Counted from the first letter of the stretch, positions 9,172 through 18,823 are shown. The stretch: DNA of 64,000 nt from Veillonella_A intestinalis (GCF_943192895.1 NZ_CALPCB010000002.1:225544-289543); one strand, 5' to 3'. The notes: a model not told the origin generated them from the sequence alone. A program made the numbers and translations.

Positions 9172-9729
9172 TTACGCACGTTCAATGTACTGACCAGTGC
9201 GAGTATCAACGCGAAGCACATCGTCAACTTCGATGAACATCGGTACTTTAACTACATAGCCAGTTTCAAGCGTAGCTGGTTTGTTACCACCAGTGGCAGT
9301 ATCACCACGGATACCAGGATCAGTTTCAACTACACGAAGTTCTACGGCTACTGGCAAATCAAGACCAATTACAATACCTTGGAAGAACATAATGCTTACT
9401 TCCATATTTTCAAGTAAGAAATTCTTAGCTTCACCTAATTGTTCAAGAGTTAGTTCAACTTGATCATATGTTTCGCTATCCATGAAGGTATAGGCACCAT
9501 CAGCTTCGTATAAATATTGCATACGACGACGGTCTACATGAGCTTTAGGTACTTTTTCACCAGCATTGAATGTACGTTCAACTACAGCGCCAGTTTGCAA
9601 ATTTTTCAATTTACAACGAACGAAAGCAGCCCCTTTCCCTGGTTTTACGTGTTGGAAGTCAACTACTTGCCACACGTTGCCATCGAGCTCAACTGTTACG
9701 CCCGGACGAAAATCATTACTAGAAATCAT
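9172..9729 (-). CDS. efp: Elongation factor P
   Basis: The 185-aa protein has three beta-barrel domains. The N-terminal KOW-like domain carries the conserved loop HVKPGKGAAFVRCK with Lys32, the position modified in many bacteria. The C-terminal signature is GLDLPVAVELRVVETDPGIRGD. EF-P relieves ribosome stalling at polyproline stretches. It follows pepP by 14 bp, the usual Firmicute pairing. No modification enzyme (ymfI, epmA) is in the window. Confidence 0.97.
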   Translation of the reverse strand: MISSNDFRPGVTVELDGNVWQVVDFQHVKPGKGAAFVRCKLKNLQTGAVVERTFNAGEKVPKAHVDRRRMQYLYEADGAYTFMDSETYDQVELTLEQLGEAKNFLLENMEVSIMFFQGIVIGLDLPVAVELRVVETDPGIRGDTATGGNKPATLETGYVVKVPMFIEVDDVLRVDTRTGQYIERA

Positions 9730-9743
9730 TTAAATCCCTCCGT

Positions 9744-10814
9744 TTAACCTTTTACTTCTATTAATTCTTTCGAGGTATGAGTCAATAGTTCATAACCCTC
9801 GTCAGTAACAATAACACTGTCTTCAATGCGAAGACCCATTTCACCAGGCAAATATACCCCTGGCTCTACAGTAACAATCATATTAGATTCTAATACTGTA
9901 TTAGATTTTGGTGAGGCCACTGGCTCTTCATGAATATCAAGACCAACACCATGACCTGTGCCATGATTAAAATAGCCTTCATAGCCAGCCTTATAAATAC
10001 TATCACGACAAGCAGCATCTACAACCTTACCAGTCACACCAGCTTTAACAGCCGCTAATCCCAGTAGTTGGGCCGTAAGAACTACGTCGTATAAATTACG
10101 TTGTATTTCTGAAGCCTCACCCATAACAATCGTACGAGTCATATCTGAATGATACCCTTTATAAACGGCCCCAAAATCAAAGGTAACAAAGTCGCCCCTT
10201 TCAATCACTTTATTAGACGCAACACCATGCGGCATGCTAGAGCGATGTCCTGAGGCTACAATGGTTTCAAAAGATGGTTCTTCAGAACCACGACGCATCA
10301 TTTCAATTTCTAAAATAACACGCACTTCTTGTTCAGTCATACCTACTTTTAATTGAGGTAGCATAGCAGCAAAAGCTTCATCAGCAATCTGAGCCGCCTT
10401 GCGCATTAAAGCCAACTCATCCGGTCGTTTCACGGCCCGTAATGAAGTTAAATTCACTGACGCAAACTGACTATCAGTAAGCACTTCTGAAAAGGTTTGG
10501 TATGTATCTACTGGCACATAGTTCCCTTCAAAAGCACATACAGCTAAGGAAATTTGTTGCTCCTTGCATATTGTTGTAATACTGTCCCATACTGACGAAG
10601 TATACTGAATTACTTCATAGCCTTCGCATTGTTGCTGTGCCTGTTCTGTATAGCGACTATCTGTAATTATATACGCTTGTTTAGGTGTTACAAAGCCTAC
10701 TGCCGTAGTACCTGTAAAACCAGCAAAATACCTAAGATTGGTCTGGCTAAGCAAGAGTATGCCATCATACTGGTGCGCAGTCAAATAATCCTGTAGGCGT
10801 AATAAGCCATTCAT
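9744..10814 (-). CDS. pepP: Xaa-Pro aminopeptidase (M24B family)
   Basis: The 356-aa metallopeptidase has an N-terminal creatinase-like domain and a C-terminal pita-bread domain. All five metal ligands can be placed: Asp213 (TFDFG), Asp224 (YHSDMTRT), His288 (GTGHGVGLDIHE), Glu317 (VEPGVYLPG) and Glu331 (RIEDS). It removes N-terminal residues that precede proline. It is located immediately upstream of efp, as in Bacillus and relatives. Confidence 0.93.
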   Translation of the reverse strand: MNGLLRLQDYLTAHQYDGILLLSQTNLRYFAGFTGTTAVGFVTPKQAYIITDSRYTEQAQQQCEGYEVIQYTSSVWDSITTICKEQQISLAVCAFEGNYVPVDTYQTFSEVLTDSQFASVNLTSLRAVKRPDELALMRKAAQIADEAFAAMLPQLKVGMTEQEVRVILEIEMMRRGSEEPSFETIVASGHRSSMPHGVASNKVIERGDFVTFDFGAVYKGYHSDMTRTIVMGEASEIQRNLYDVVLTAQLLGLAAVKAGVTGKVVDAACRDSIYKAGYEGYFNHGTGHGVGLDIHEEPVASPKSNTVLESNMIVTVEPGVYLPGEMGLRIEDSVIVTDEGYELLTHTSKELIEVKG

Positions 10815-10874
10815 GATAAGACTCCCTTGCTATAAATTTTTTCATTTCATGATACCATAAATTACGTATTTTGA

Positions 10875-11573
10875 CTATAGTTTTTCCACGTCTTCCTCAT
10901 CAAGATATGCAAAATCACCTAAATTTTCAATTCCAGCTAAAGTTAAATGACCTACTGATAGACGCCGTAAATAAGTAACCTCACCACCAGCAGCCCCTAT
11001 CATCCGTTTTACTTGATGATATTTACCTTCTTCAATACTGATTTGAGCTTTACCTGGCTCTAATACCTCGAGAATAGCTGGTTTACATACTGTGCCATCG
11101 CCTAGAACAATACCTTCTTGTATACGTGCCAAACCAGTGTCAGTGAGTTCACCGGCATATTCAATATAATACAATTTAGAAATATGTTTTTTACCATTTA
11201 TAATACGATGAGCCCACACACCATCATTAGATAACAATAATAAGCCTTCTGTATCCTTATCTAATCGTCCCACTGGAACAACACCCATGGTTAAAAATTC
11301 AGGTGGCAATAGTTCCATTACTGTGGGATGACGTGCATCTTCTACGGCACATACATAGCCAGCTGGTTTATTGAGCTTGACATAATAATTCTGACGACTA
11401 TCGATAACTTCACCATTTACAGCAATAACCTGTTCTGGAATATTAATGGCTTGGTCTTTTTTAGTAGCAACTATTCCATCAACAGTAACTAAACCTTGCT
11501 TAATTAAGCCATGAACTTCTTTACGACTACCCAACGCTTTATTAACAAGAAATTTATCTAAACGTAAACGCAT
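10875..11573 (-). CDS. RsuA/RluB-family rRNA pseudouridine synthase
   Basis: The 232-aa protein has an N-terminal S4 domain (RLDKFLVNKALGSRKEVHGLI) and a catalytic domain with VGRLDKDTEGLLLLSND, whose Asp105 is the catalytic aspartate. The short length and HQVKRMIGAAGGEV motif place it in the RsuA type, which modifies small-subunit rRNA in E. coli. The exact target here cannot be read from sequence. Confidence 0.9.
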   Translation of the reverse strand: MRLRLDKFLVNKALGSRKEVHGLIKQGLVTVDGIVATKKDQAINIPEQVIAVNGEVIDSRQNYYVKLNKPAGYVCAVEDARHPTVMELLPPEFLTMGVVPVGRLDKDTEGLLLLSNDGVWAHRIINGKKHISKLYYIEYAGELTDTGLARIQEGIVLGDGTVCKPAILEVLEPGKAQISIEEGKYHQVKRMIGAAGGEVTYLRRLSVGHLTLAGIENLGDFAYLDEEDVEKL

Positions 11574-11584
11574 GCTTCAACCTA

Positions 11585-12220
11585 CTACTTTATAGTTAAA
11601 CTTTCTAAATGTTTCGTATAGTTTAATAAACTTAATGTGTTATGATCATCTTCTGTTAAGCCATAGAATTCTATACGACTAATCGATGTGTTCCCTTGAC
11701 TAAAATTCCAAGCAAAATGAAGTGGTAAATTTAACATTTTACAAATCAGTGTACGATTAGTACCGCCATGAGCAACAACTAGAATCGTTTTATCTTCACC
11801 TACTTGACTCATTTCTTCCCGTAAAGCTTCCCAAGCTCGAAGTTGCACATCTTGAAACGATTCACCATTAGAGATTTTCACTTTATCAGGGCTACGATAC
11901 ATTGTGTAAACAGCTTGTGGCCATTTAGCTTCAATTTGATCATACGTTAAACCTTCCCAATCGCCAAAATTAATTTCTCGTAAGCGCTCATCGGTACGGA
12001 ATGGGATTTGGCGCTCCCCTAAAATTGTCTCAGCCGTAATGCGAGCTCGATCTAAGTCACTGGCAATAATCGTATCAAAATGAACAGAGGCTAATTCTTT
12101 GGCAACCGCTTCTGCCTGAGCAATACCAGTTTCATTTAAAGGAACATTAGTATAACCTTGATAAAAACCTGTACTATTCCATTCAGTTTGACCGTGACGT
12201 ACTAAATAAATTGTGTGCAT
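11585..12220 (-). CDS. cobC: Histidine phosphatase, probable alpha-ribazole phosphatase
   Basis: The 211-aa phosphoglycerate-mutase-type phosphatase has the catalytic YLVRHGQTEWN (Arg8, His9, Gly10) and a second His in VVAHGGTNR. RBS AAGGAG precedes the ATG by 7 bases. The gene overlaps the end of cobD by 38 bp, which supports a role in removing phosphate from alpha-ribazole phosphate or adenosylcobalamin phosphate. The family also includes unrelated phosphatases, so the substrate rests on context. Confidence 0.75.
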   Translation of the reverse strand: MHTIYLVRHGQTEWNSTGFYQGYTNVPLNETGIAQAEAVAKELASVHFDTIIASDLDRARITAETILGERQIPFRTDERLREINFGDWEGLTYDQIEAKWPQAVYTMYRSPDKVKISNGESFQDVQLRAWEALREEMSQVGEDKTILVVAHGGTNRTLICKMLNLPLHFAWNFSQGNTSISRIEFYGLTEDDHNTLSLLNYTKHLESLTIK

Positions 12221-13319
12221 GGGCGAACTCCTTTACATATGAGATTAATAATTCATTATTAGCTCTATCTTTAACTGCTATACGAAACCAACCAGTTCCC
12301 AAACCTTCATAGGCCTCACAACTACGAATTAATAGATTTTTTGTCTCTAAAAATTCCATAAAGTCCTGCAAACTTGGAGACTCTGGTTGCCAATGCAATA
12401 GCATAAAATTAACACTTGGTGGTAAAACGGTTAAAAAGTGAAAGGCTTTTATAGCGCCATAAAGCCATTCCTTTTCTCTTGCCACTACAGCGCGACTTTT
12501 CTGACGATATACTTCGTCTTGAAGAGCCCCTATACCATACTGTGCCGCTAAATGGTTCACTGACCAAGCAGGAATAAATTGTTTTATAGCGTTTAAAATT
12601 TGAGGCTGTCCTAACAAAGCACCTAAACGTAAACCAGGAATGGCATAAAACTTTGTAAATGAATGAAGAACTAGGATATTGGGATTTTCTTCAATATAAG
12701 GCCGCAAACTATGACTTTCATTGGTAAATTCAATAAATGATTCATCCACCAGTAATAAACTACCGGATTCTTCAGCTAATTTAGCTAACTCAATTACTTC
12801 ACTAACCATCTGTAAACTACCATCTGGATTATTAGGATTACCCAAACAAAGCAGTGTTTGAGTATTATTTTCTTTTGCTGCCACTAAATATTCACGCAAT
12901 ACATCGTAAGGAACCTCAAAATGATAGGTAGGTGACTCTTCCAATCGTAATGAATACGATTGAACTTTAATATTCTGGGCCATAGCAGCTAACGCATATT
13001 CTGAAAAACCAGGAGCTGGAACCAATACTTGCGCGATTCTCTGTAACTCCATTAAAGCATATAGCAACTGAGCGGCCCCATTACCAAATAAAATATTATC
13101 TTTTGGCACGGCTAATAATTTGGCAGCTACCTCTAATAAAGCCTCATTATTAGGATCTGGATAGTGAATAACTTCCTCCACATGCCCTAAAAGAGCTTCT
13201 TTTCCCTTAGGACTTAATCCTTGCGGATTAATATTGGCACTAAAATCAACAATATCTTGGGGATTAACGCCATGGGCTGCAGCTATTTTATAAATATTAC
13301 CACCATGTATATTTTTCAT
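12183..13319 (-). CDS. cobD: L-threonine-O-3-phosphate decarboxylase (CobD)
   Basis: The 378-aa fold type I PLP enzyme makes (R)-1-aminopropan-2-ol phosphate, the linker between corrin ring and nucleotide loop. The start KNIHGGNIYKIA is typical of CobD. The Schiff-base lysine is Lys223 in HSFTKFYAIPGLRLG, with the NPNNPDG and VDESFIEF motifs upstream. It resembles HisC, but context (PduX, CobS, CbiB) favours CobD. It lies downstream of pduX, which would supply its threonine-phosphate substrate. Confidence 0.9.
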   Translation of the reverse strand: MKNIHGGNIYKIAAAHGVNPQDIVDFSANINPQGLSPKGKEALLGHVEEVIHYPDPNNEALLEVAAKLLAVPKDNILFGNGAAQLLYALMELQRIAQVLVPAPGFSEYALAAMAQNIKVQSYSLRLEESPTYHFEVPYDVLREYLVAAKENNTQTLLCLGNPNNPDGSLQMVSEVIELAKLAEESGSLLLVDESFIEFTNESHSLRPYIEENPNILVLHSFTKFYAIPGLRLGALLGQPQILNAIKQFIPAWSVNHLAAQYGIGALQDEVYRQKSRAVVAREKEWLYGAIKAFHFLTVLPPSVNFMLLHWQPESPSLQDFMEFLETKNLLIRSCEAYEGLGTGWFRIAVKDRANNELLISYVKEFAHAHNLFSTSRSN

Positions 13320-13333
13320 AAGTTAGCACCTCC

Positions 13334-14242
13334 CTAGCGTTTCATAAACGTAATACCTTCATTCGTTGTCTCAACCGTATCTAAATAATGTAATGTTGGT
13401 AACGCTTGCTGCACTGCCGCTCGACAATCAGCTAACGGTGAACCATCTGACGGAAAAAGTAATCCCATTATAGTACCACTATGGGCAATAATAGTCCCAA
13501 CGCTATTAAAATGATTTCCTATTTCATGAAATTCATAGAGCAAAGGCTTATATAGAATACGCTGATTAGCAAAGGCACTTAAGGTAGCAGCTTGACCAAT
13601 AAGCGACACGTTATGCTGTGCTAAGCCCTCTTTAAATAAAGCCAATGATTCTAAAATATAAGGCTCTTTTTCAGCAATCAAATCATGCAAACCAACTTGA
13701 GCATTAAAAGCTACCGTATCAATTTCGCCACCTTCATCAAAAATCATGATTTTCATAGGCGGACACTGCCCCAATGGCTCTGTAATAACACCAGATATAT
13801 AATCAAATTGAACAACACCAGGATAAAAGGATGCATCACTCGGTTCGATACTAAGACAAATATCTTTTAACTCTTCCAAAGTCAAAGGTCGCCCATGAGC
13901 TAATGCAGTAGCCATAGCAGCTACACTAATATCAGCACTACTCGAAGCCATGCCTTTCCCCTGAACAATATCTGATCGTACATAGACTGTAGGCCCTGGC
14001 GTTTCTTGGCTCCACATTACGGAATCAAAAGGACGTTCATTCATCAATAACCGTTTTACTTGTTGCGCCGCTAAGGCAGCCTTTGGTTGCAATGAACAAA
14101 AATAAGGCCGTAATGGTTGTTTGACCTCACTAAGAGCATACGAATAGCGATTGATTGGACAGGTAACCAAAAATGGTTGACCATCAATGGAACCTTGCAA
14201 AAATTCACCGCACGTCCCTGGTGCTCGCACATAATATGACAC
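13334..14242 (-). CDS. pduX: L-threonine kinase PduX-like (GHMP family)
   Basis: The GHMP kinase begins YYVRAPGTCGEFLQG and has the ATP-binding motif GKGMASSSADIS at about 95-106. PduX phosphorylates free L-threonine for CobD. The GTG at 14240-14242 (302 aa) is the preferred start because GGAGG lies exactly 8 bases upstream; upstream in-frame starts at 14257 and 14269 lack a site. The N-terminus then aligns with the first beta-strand of the fold. Position next to cobD supports this over homoserine or mevalonate kinase. Confidence 0.85.
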   Translation of the reverse strand: MSYYVRAPGTCGEFLQGSIDGQPFLVTCPINRYSYALSEVKQPLRPYFCSLQPKAALAAQQVKRLLMNERPFDSVMWSQETPGPTVYVRSDIVQGKGMASSSADISVAAMATALAHGRPLTLEELKDICLSIEPSDASFYPGVVQFDYISGVITEPLGQCPPMKIMIFDEGGEIDTVAFNAQVGLHDLIAEKEPYILESLALFKEGLAQHNVSLIGQAATLSAFANQRILYKPLLYEFHEIGNHFNSVGTIIAHSGTIMGLLFPSDGSPLADCRAAVQQALPTLHYLDTVETTNEGITFMKR

Positions 14243-14321
14243 CTGTCGTTCCTCCATACTAATATACAAAAAAATATAAAATCACACAGTAAATAATCAG
14301 TAAAACTCTTGTAAACTGTTT

Positions 14322-15068
14322 TTATTGTAAAAACCCGAATCCCATTGCAATAGCAGCTAAAACTAATAATACTTCCGTAGTTTCAATAACGAACCCGTAA
14401 GTATCACCAGTCACACCGCCTAAATGTTTAGAAATATAAGTATTTAATATTATATTAAGAATAATACCAATTCCTAAAAAAGTAGCATACTCCCAATGAA
14501 AATAAAGAGCTGGTAAAAGTACAAATAAAGTAGACCACCAAAGAGTACTCTTTGGTGAATAAACGGCAAAGGCCTTCCCCATCCCTTCAGGTCTTGCATA
14601 TGGGAATAAACGTATACTTAACACCAATGTATATCGGCTAATAATAGGTAAGAACAGTAACAAGGCGCATAAAAATTGTGGACTTACATGGGCTAATAAT
14701 TGCCATTTTAACAAAGTAAGGAATACAAAGCCTACTACGCCATTAGAACCTACTCTACTGTCTTTCATAATTTCTAGCTTACGTTCTCGATCGCGACCAG
14801 AAAATAAGCCATCACAAGTGTCCATAAATCCATCAGCATGGAGGCCACCAGTAAATAAAAATTCAAAAATAACCAATAATAAAGCAAGTAATTGAATAGG
14901 TAATACATCAGCTAATAGCCAATATAATACTGCCATAAAGGCCCCAATAACCAAACCTACTAAAGGAAAAGAAATTACACTTTTGCCAAAATCATGAATA
15001 TCCCATTCTGTCTGATTCACAATTTTAAGGCGAGTCAAAAATTGTAAGCCAATAAAAAATGACTTCAT
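14322..15068 (-). CDS. cobS: Adenosylcobinamide-GDP ribazoletransferase (cobalamin synthase)
   Basis: The 248-aa polytopic membrane enzyme joins the activated corrinoid to alpha-ribazole. The metal-binding motif GGLHADGFMDTCDG spans 74-87 (Asp79, Asp83, Asp86), followed by KLEIMKDSRVGSNG. It has about six hydrophobic segments. It overlaps cbiB by 4 bp. The activated lower ligand must come from a CobT-type enzyme that is not in this cluster. Confidence 0.95.
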   Translation of the reverse strand: MKSFFIGLQFLTRLKIVNQTEWDIHDFGKSVISFPLVGLVIGAFMAVLYWLLADVLPIQLLALLLVIFEFLFTGGLHADGFMDTCDGLFSGRDRERKLEIMKDSRVGSNGVVGFVFLTLLKWQLLAHVSPQFLCALLLFLPIISRYTLVLSIRLFPYARPEGMGKAFAVYSPKSTLWWSTLFVLLPALYFHWEYATFLGIGIILNIILNTYISKHLGGVTGDTYGFVIETTEVLLVLAAIAMGFGFLQ

Positions 15069-16042
15069 ACTATCACCAAGATTCTAGAAATTAAGGCTGC
15101 TAAAACAACCCCTAATAAAGAACATACATACATCATACCAATAGTCTGTTGGATATGAATTCCTCTCATAGGCACATCAGGATTACCCATATATTCCCGA
15201 AATGTCATGGTATCACCATACTTGTTATAGCCACCTAAACGAATATGCAACGCACCTGCTACGGGTGCTTCTGCATAGCCACCATTAGGACTAGGATGTT
15301 TAGCCGCATCTCGTTTCGCTATATGCCAAGCATTACGCCAGTCATGGCGCAAAATATAAGCGGTTGCAATATATAGGAATAACGTAATTCGGGCAGGAAT
15401 CCAGTTAACAAGATCATCAAAAAGAGCTGCTACCCTACCAAAATAAAGATAGCGTTCATTTTTATAGCCTAACATGGAATCCATTGTATTGGCTGTACGA
15501 TAAAATAAAGCGCCTAATGGTCCAAAAACAGCAAAGAAAAGCAAAGGCGATATAATGCCATCTACAGTATTTTCAGCCACTGTTTCAATAGTAGCACGTG
15601 TAATCTCACTTTCATCTAATTCCGAGGTGTCACGTCCTACAATCCAGCCCACTTTGCGTCGTGCTTCTGGCAAGTTTTTTTGCTGTAACAAACGAGCCAA
15701 TTCAAGACCTGCTTCAGCCAGTGACCGAGGGCTAATTGTAATATATACAATAATAATTTCCACTATATATGCAATCCATGGATGAATAGTACCAGCAATA
15801 AGAAGCACTATAAAACCAATTCCAGTGACCGTAAGAAGTGTTAAACATACAGTTAAAGCACCATATGCTATTTTCTTTCTAGACGAATCTGTTTGACCAT
15901 ATAACAAATTTTCATAAAAAGATATAACCTTACCAATCAATACAACTGGGTGATATTGACTTTTAGGATCACCTAACAAGCAATCTAATAAAAAGGCCCA
16001 CACAGGAATAAAAAAGTAGGCATTATTTACAAACCACTCCAT
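15065..16042 (-). CDS. cbiB: Adenosylcobinamide-phosphate synthase CbiB
   Basis: The 325-aa membrane protein condenses adenosylcobyric acid with aminopropanol phosphate. Family landmarks are WAFLLDCLLGDPKSQYHPVV near the start, the ETVAENTVDGIISPL motif and HPSPNGGYAEAPVAGAL in the second half. The start ATG shares one base with the stop of cbiP at 16042, indicating tight coupling. In other nomenclature this enzyme is called CobD. Confidence 0.95.
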   Translation of the reverse strand: MEWFVNNAYFFIPVWAFLLDCLLGDPKSQYHPVVLIGKVISFYENLLYGQTDSSRKKIAYGALTVCLTLLTVTGIGFIVLLIAGTIHPWIAYIVEIIIVYITISPRSLAEAGLELARLLQQKNLPEARRKVGWIVGRDTSELDESEITRATIETVAENTVDGIISPLLFFAVFGPLGALFYRTANTMDSMLGYKNERYLYFGRVAALFDDLVNWIPARITLFLYIATAYILRHDWRNAWHIAKRDAAKHPSPNGGYAEAPVAGALHIRLGGYNKYGDTMTFREYMGNPDVPMRGIHIQQTIGMMYVCSLLGVVLAALISRILVIV

Positions 16043-17565
16043 TAGGCTTGTTCCTCTAATAAACTATCAATATAATCCATATCTAAATGCTTTTCTACAA
16101 TATCCGCTAAGCGGTTATAGGCTGCATCTTTGTGTTCAAAATAATGGAATACTTCATCAAGTGGTGCCAATCCTTTTTTAGTGCGTAACGCATTGATTAA
16201 ATGACGGCGCAAACTATCATTATCTAAAATACCATGAATATAGGTACCCATAACTTGGCCTGATTCATTAGTAAACCCATCCATTACATTTACTGGTTGC
16301 TCACTTCTTGAAGTAATATTAAAGCACTCAGCTACAGCACCAACACCTCGCGTATCGCCCATATGAATTTCATAGCCGCGTAGTCCTTCGCCACTATAAT
16401 TCATACCTAAAAATGCTAACTTTGTTGTATTAAATGTAACTTGATGTGTCATTTTAGTACCAGTCATAGTTGTTTCAGTTGGCAATAAACCTAGGCCGTT
16501 TAATTCTGGAATATCTCCTTCAACACCATCTGGATCATGTAGCTTTTCACCTAACATTTGGTAGCCACCACATACGCCAAGCACTGGAGTTCCCTTTGCG
16601 ACTAAAGCTTGAATATCTTTATCATACCCACGATCCTGTAGATACTTCAAATCAGCCAATGTATTTTTTGACCCTGGTAAAATAATTAAATCTGGGTCCC
16701 CAATGGCATCGCCAGGTTTTACAAAGCGAACTGCTACATCCGGCTCATAAGCTAACGCATCAAAATCAGTAAAGTTAGAAATCTTAGGAGTCTGCATAAC
16801 AGCAATCGTAATATCACGATTAATAGTAGTATGTTTACTTTCAAGCGCTACCGAATCTTCTTCATCAATATCAAGGTTTTCAATAGCAGGAATAACCCCT
16901 ACTACTTTACGACCAGTTCGTTCTTCAATAAAATCTAAAGCAGGTTTTAATAAATTAATATCACCACGGAATTTGTTAATCACAATCCCTTTTACAAGGT
17001 TACGTTCTTCTGGTTCTAATAATTCTAAAGTACCTACAATAGAGGCAATAGCGCCACCACGATCAATATCAGCAATAAGCATAACTGGACAATTTGTCAT
17101 CTTAGCTACACGCATATTTACAATATCATTGGCTTTAAGATTCACTTCAGCAGGACTGCCAGCCCCTTCAATGACAATCATGTCAAAATTTTCATCTAAA
17201 AATTGGAGACTTTCTTTCACCTTATCAAGGGCCGTTAAAGAATATTGTGTATGATATTCTTTAGCACTATAAACCCCTACAGGTTTTCCCATTAATACTA
17301 CTTGTGAAGATTGATTACCTGTAGGCTTCAATAGCACTGGGTTCATCTGCACAATAGGGTCAATTCCTGCCGCTTCCGCTTGTGCTACCTGAGCACGACC
17401 GATTTCATCGCCCCAGCGCGTTACATAAGAATTTAAGGCCATATTTTGCGCTTTAAAAGGAACTGTCTTTAACCCTCTACGATAAAAAATACGGCACAGT
17501 GCCGTTGTCAAAATACTTTTACCAACATTAGAGCTTGTTCCTTGAAACATGATTTTCTTAGCCAT
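16042..17565 (-). CDS. cbiP: Adenosylcobyric acid synthase (glutamine-hydrolysing)
   Basis: The 507-aa enzyme amidates four corrin side chains. The N-terminal P-loop is GTSSNVGKS (9-17). The C-terminal class I amidotransferase domain carries the nucleophile Cys332 in VLGVCGGYQMLG and a later GYEIHMGDT His region. It shares one base with cbiB and one with cobU at its two ends. Also called CobQ. Confidence 0.96.
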   Translation of the reverse strand: MAKKIMFQGTSSNVGKSILTTALCRIFYRRGLKTVPFKAQNMALNSYVTRWGDEIGRAQVAQAEAAGIDPIVQMNPVLLKPTGNQSSQVVLMGKPVGVYSAKEYHTQYSLTALDKVKESLQFLDENFDMIVIEGAGSPAEVNLKANDIVNMRVAKMTNCPVMLIADIDRGGAIASIVGTLELLEPEERNLVKGIVINKFRGDINLLKPALDFIEERTGRKVVGVIPAIENLDIDEEDSVALESKHTTINRDITIAVMQTPKISNFTDFDALAYEPDVAVRFVKPGDAIGDPDLIILPGSKNTLADLKYLQDRGYDKDIQALVAKGTPVLGVCGGYQMLGEKLHDPDGVEGDIPELNGLGLLPTETTMTGTKMTHQVTFNTTKLAFLGMNYSGEGLRGYEIHMGDTRGVGAVAECFNITSRSEQPVNVMDGFTNESGQVMGTYIHGILDNDSLRRHLINALRTKKGLAPLDEVFHYFEHKDAAYNRLADIVEKHLDMDYIDSLLEEQA

Positions 17566-18140
17566 TATATATGAACCTCCTTGGATTTAAGTTCTGTTGT
17601 AATACCACTAATGGTAAAATACACCTCATCAGCTGCTTTGGCTACGGCTTGATTAAGTAGGCCTGCTATATCACGGAAAAAACGAGCTAATCGATTTTCC
17701 GGTACAATGCCTAAACCTAATTCATTAGTCACAAATACAACTGTTTTTTGAGCTTCACGACTTTGTGAAAGAATTGTTTCGACTTGACCTACTAAGGCCT
17801 CTGCTATTTCATTACACGCAGCTTGCGTGTGAGGTTCTGATTTGAGCATGGCATTGGTAGCATACATTGTTAAACAGTCTACCAAAATGACATCGCATTG
17901 TTCTAAAACCTTTGGCCATGAAGCGGGCAGATCATAGGGAATTTCATAATTGTGCCATATTAAACCACGGCGTGCTTTATGCTTAGCTACCCGATCTTCC
18001 ATTTCATCGTCAAAAATTTGACTCGTTGCAACATATCCCTTCGTTCCTGGTAATGATAATACTAACTGTTCCGCAAATTCGCTCTTACCGCTACGAGCGC
18101 CACCAGTGCATAGGATGATTTTACTCTTTTCATCTGTCAT
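17565..18140 (-). CDS. cobU: Adenosylcobinamide kinase / phosphate guanylyltransferase
   Basis: The 191-aa bifunctional enzyme has the P-loop GGARSGKS (13-20), His54 in the AKHKARR motif that corresponds to the guanylylated histidine, and DVILVDCLTMYATN. It salvages cobinamide and activates its phosphate with GTP. It is the first gene of the seven-gene cobamide run. No cobalamin riboswitch precedes it. Confidence 0.94.
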   Translation of the reverse strand: MTDEKSKIILCTGGARSGKSEFAEQLVLSLPGTKGYVATSQIFDDEMEDRVAKHKARRGLIWHNYEIPYDLPASWPKVLEQCDVILVDCLTMYATNAMLKSEPHTQAACNEIAEALVGQVETILSQSREAQKTVVFVTNELGLGIVPENRLARFFRDIAGLLNQAVAKAADEVYFTISGITTELKSKEVHI

Positions 18141-18178
18141 GAACCGCTATACTCCTACTGTTAATTAATAGACACTAC

Positions 18179-18208
18179 TTGCTTTTTGGGTCGCTATAAG
18201 TATACAAT
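18179..18208 (+). promoter_or_regulatory. Candidate promoter for the 115-aa plus-strand gene
   Basis: TTGCTT (18179-18184), an 18-base spacer and TACAAT (18203-18208) lie about 80 bp before the start at 18288. The call is based on sequence match only. Confidence 0.4.
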
Positions 18209-18287
18209 AACTTCATATCAATACCCATATCTCCCATTATACACCGTTTAGGAAATCTAGGGAGAATAAAAAAGGAGTGTTTATTTT

Positions 18288-18635
18288 ATGGAAATGAAAA
18301 ATTTTTATGTTAAACTAATGGCCACTTTATGGGAGAATACCTATCGAGCTGTCATTACTGACCAAAATGAGCAATATGCTGCTACAGCTCGTGTCATCGT
18401 AAATATTCCCCTACCGCCTGAAGTATTACCTGATAACGCCCCTGCAGTAGAACCACAATTACTAGTGCTCATTGAAGATGGCACTATTGAACCAGAAAAT
18501 TTAATTGAATTTGAAACTATTCTAGCGGCTAAAATCCGTGAAAAATTCCAATATGAAATTAGCACTGTATTTTTCTATTATCCAAGCCCTGAAGATGTAC
18601 TCAATACAGGTACTATTGACTTAAAACCAGAATAA
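18288..18635 (+). CDS. Uncharacterised 115-aa acidic protein
   Basis: The plus-strand gene runs against the surrounding cobamide genes. AAGGAG precedes the ATG by about 10 bases and a strong terminator follows the stop, so it is a genuine monocistronic unit. The protein starts MEMKNFYVKLMATLWENTYR, has a Pro-rich middle (VNIPLPPEVLPDNAPAVEP) and an acidic profile. There is no signal peptide, transmembrane segment or Cys motif. I recognise no family. A link to cobamide metabolism is suggested only by position. Confidence 0.75.
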   Translation: MEMKNFYVKLMATLWENTYRAVITDQNEQYAATARVIVNIPLPPEVLPDNAPAVEPQLLVLIEDGTIEPENLIEFETILAAKIREKFQYEISTVFFYYPSPEDVLNTGTIDLKPE

Positions 18636-18677
18636 AGGTTCAATAAGATACAATACAACTAATTTTAGTCAATAATA

Positions 18678-18715
18678 AAAGCTATGTTACGCGAATAATT
18701 CGGTAACATAGCTTT
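18678..18715. terminator. Intrinsic terminator, probably bidirectional
   Basis: A 13-bp perfect stem (arms AAAGCTATGTTAC and GTAACATAGCTTT) with a 12-base loop is followed by T-rich sequence on both strands. It ends the 115-aa gene on plus and could end the adenosyltransferase transcript on minus. Confidence 0.85.
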
Positions 18716-18823
18716 TTTATATGGTTGACCATATTCCGTATTCACGCGTCCAGCAAGTATGAAGTTACTGCCACTTCAACTACGTGAAACACAAGAACAC
18801 AATGAATACATAGAGATGGCCTA

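Noticed and set aside
18141..18287. Cobalamin riboswitch upstream of cobU
   Set aside because: Only 147 bp, with none of the conserved B12-box or GCCACTG-type blocks seen.
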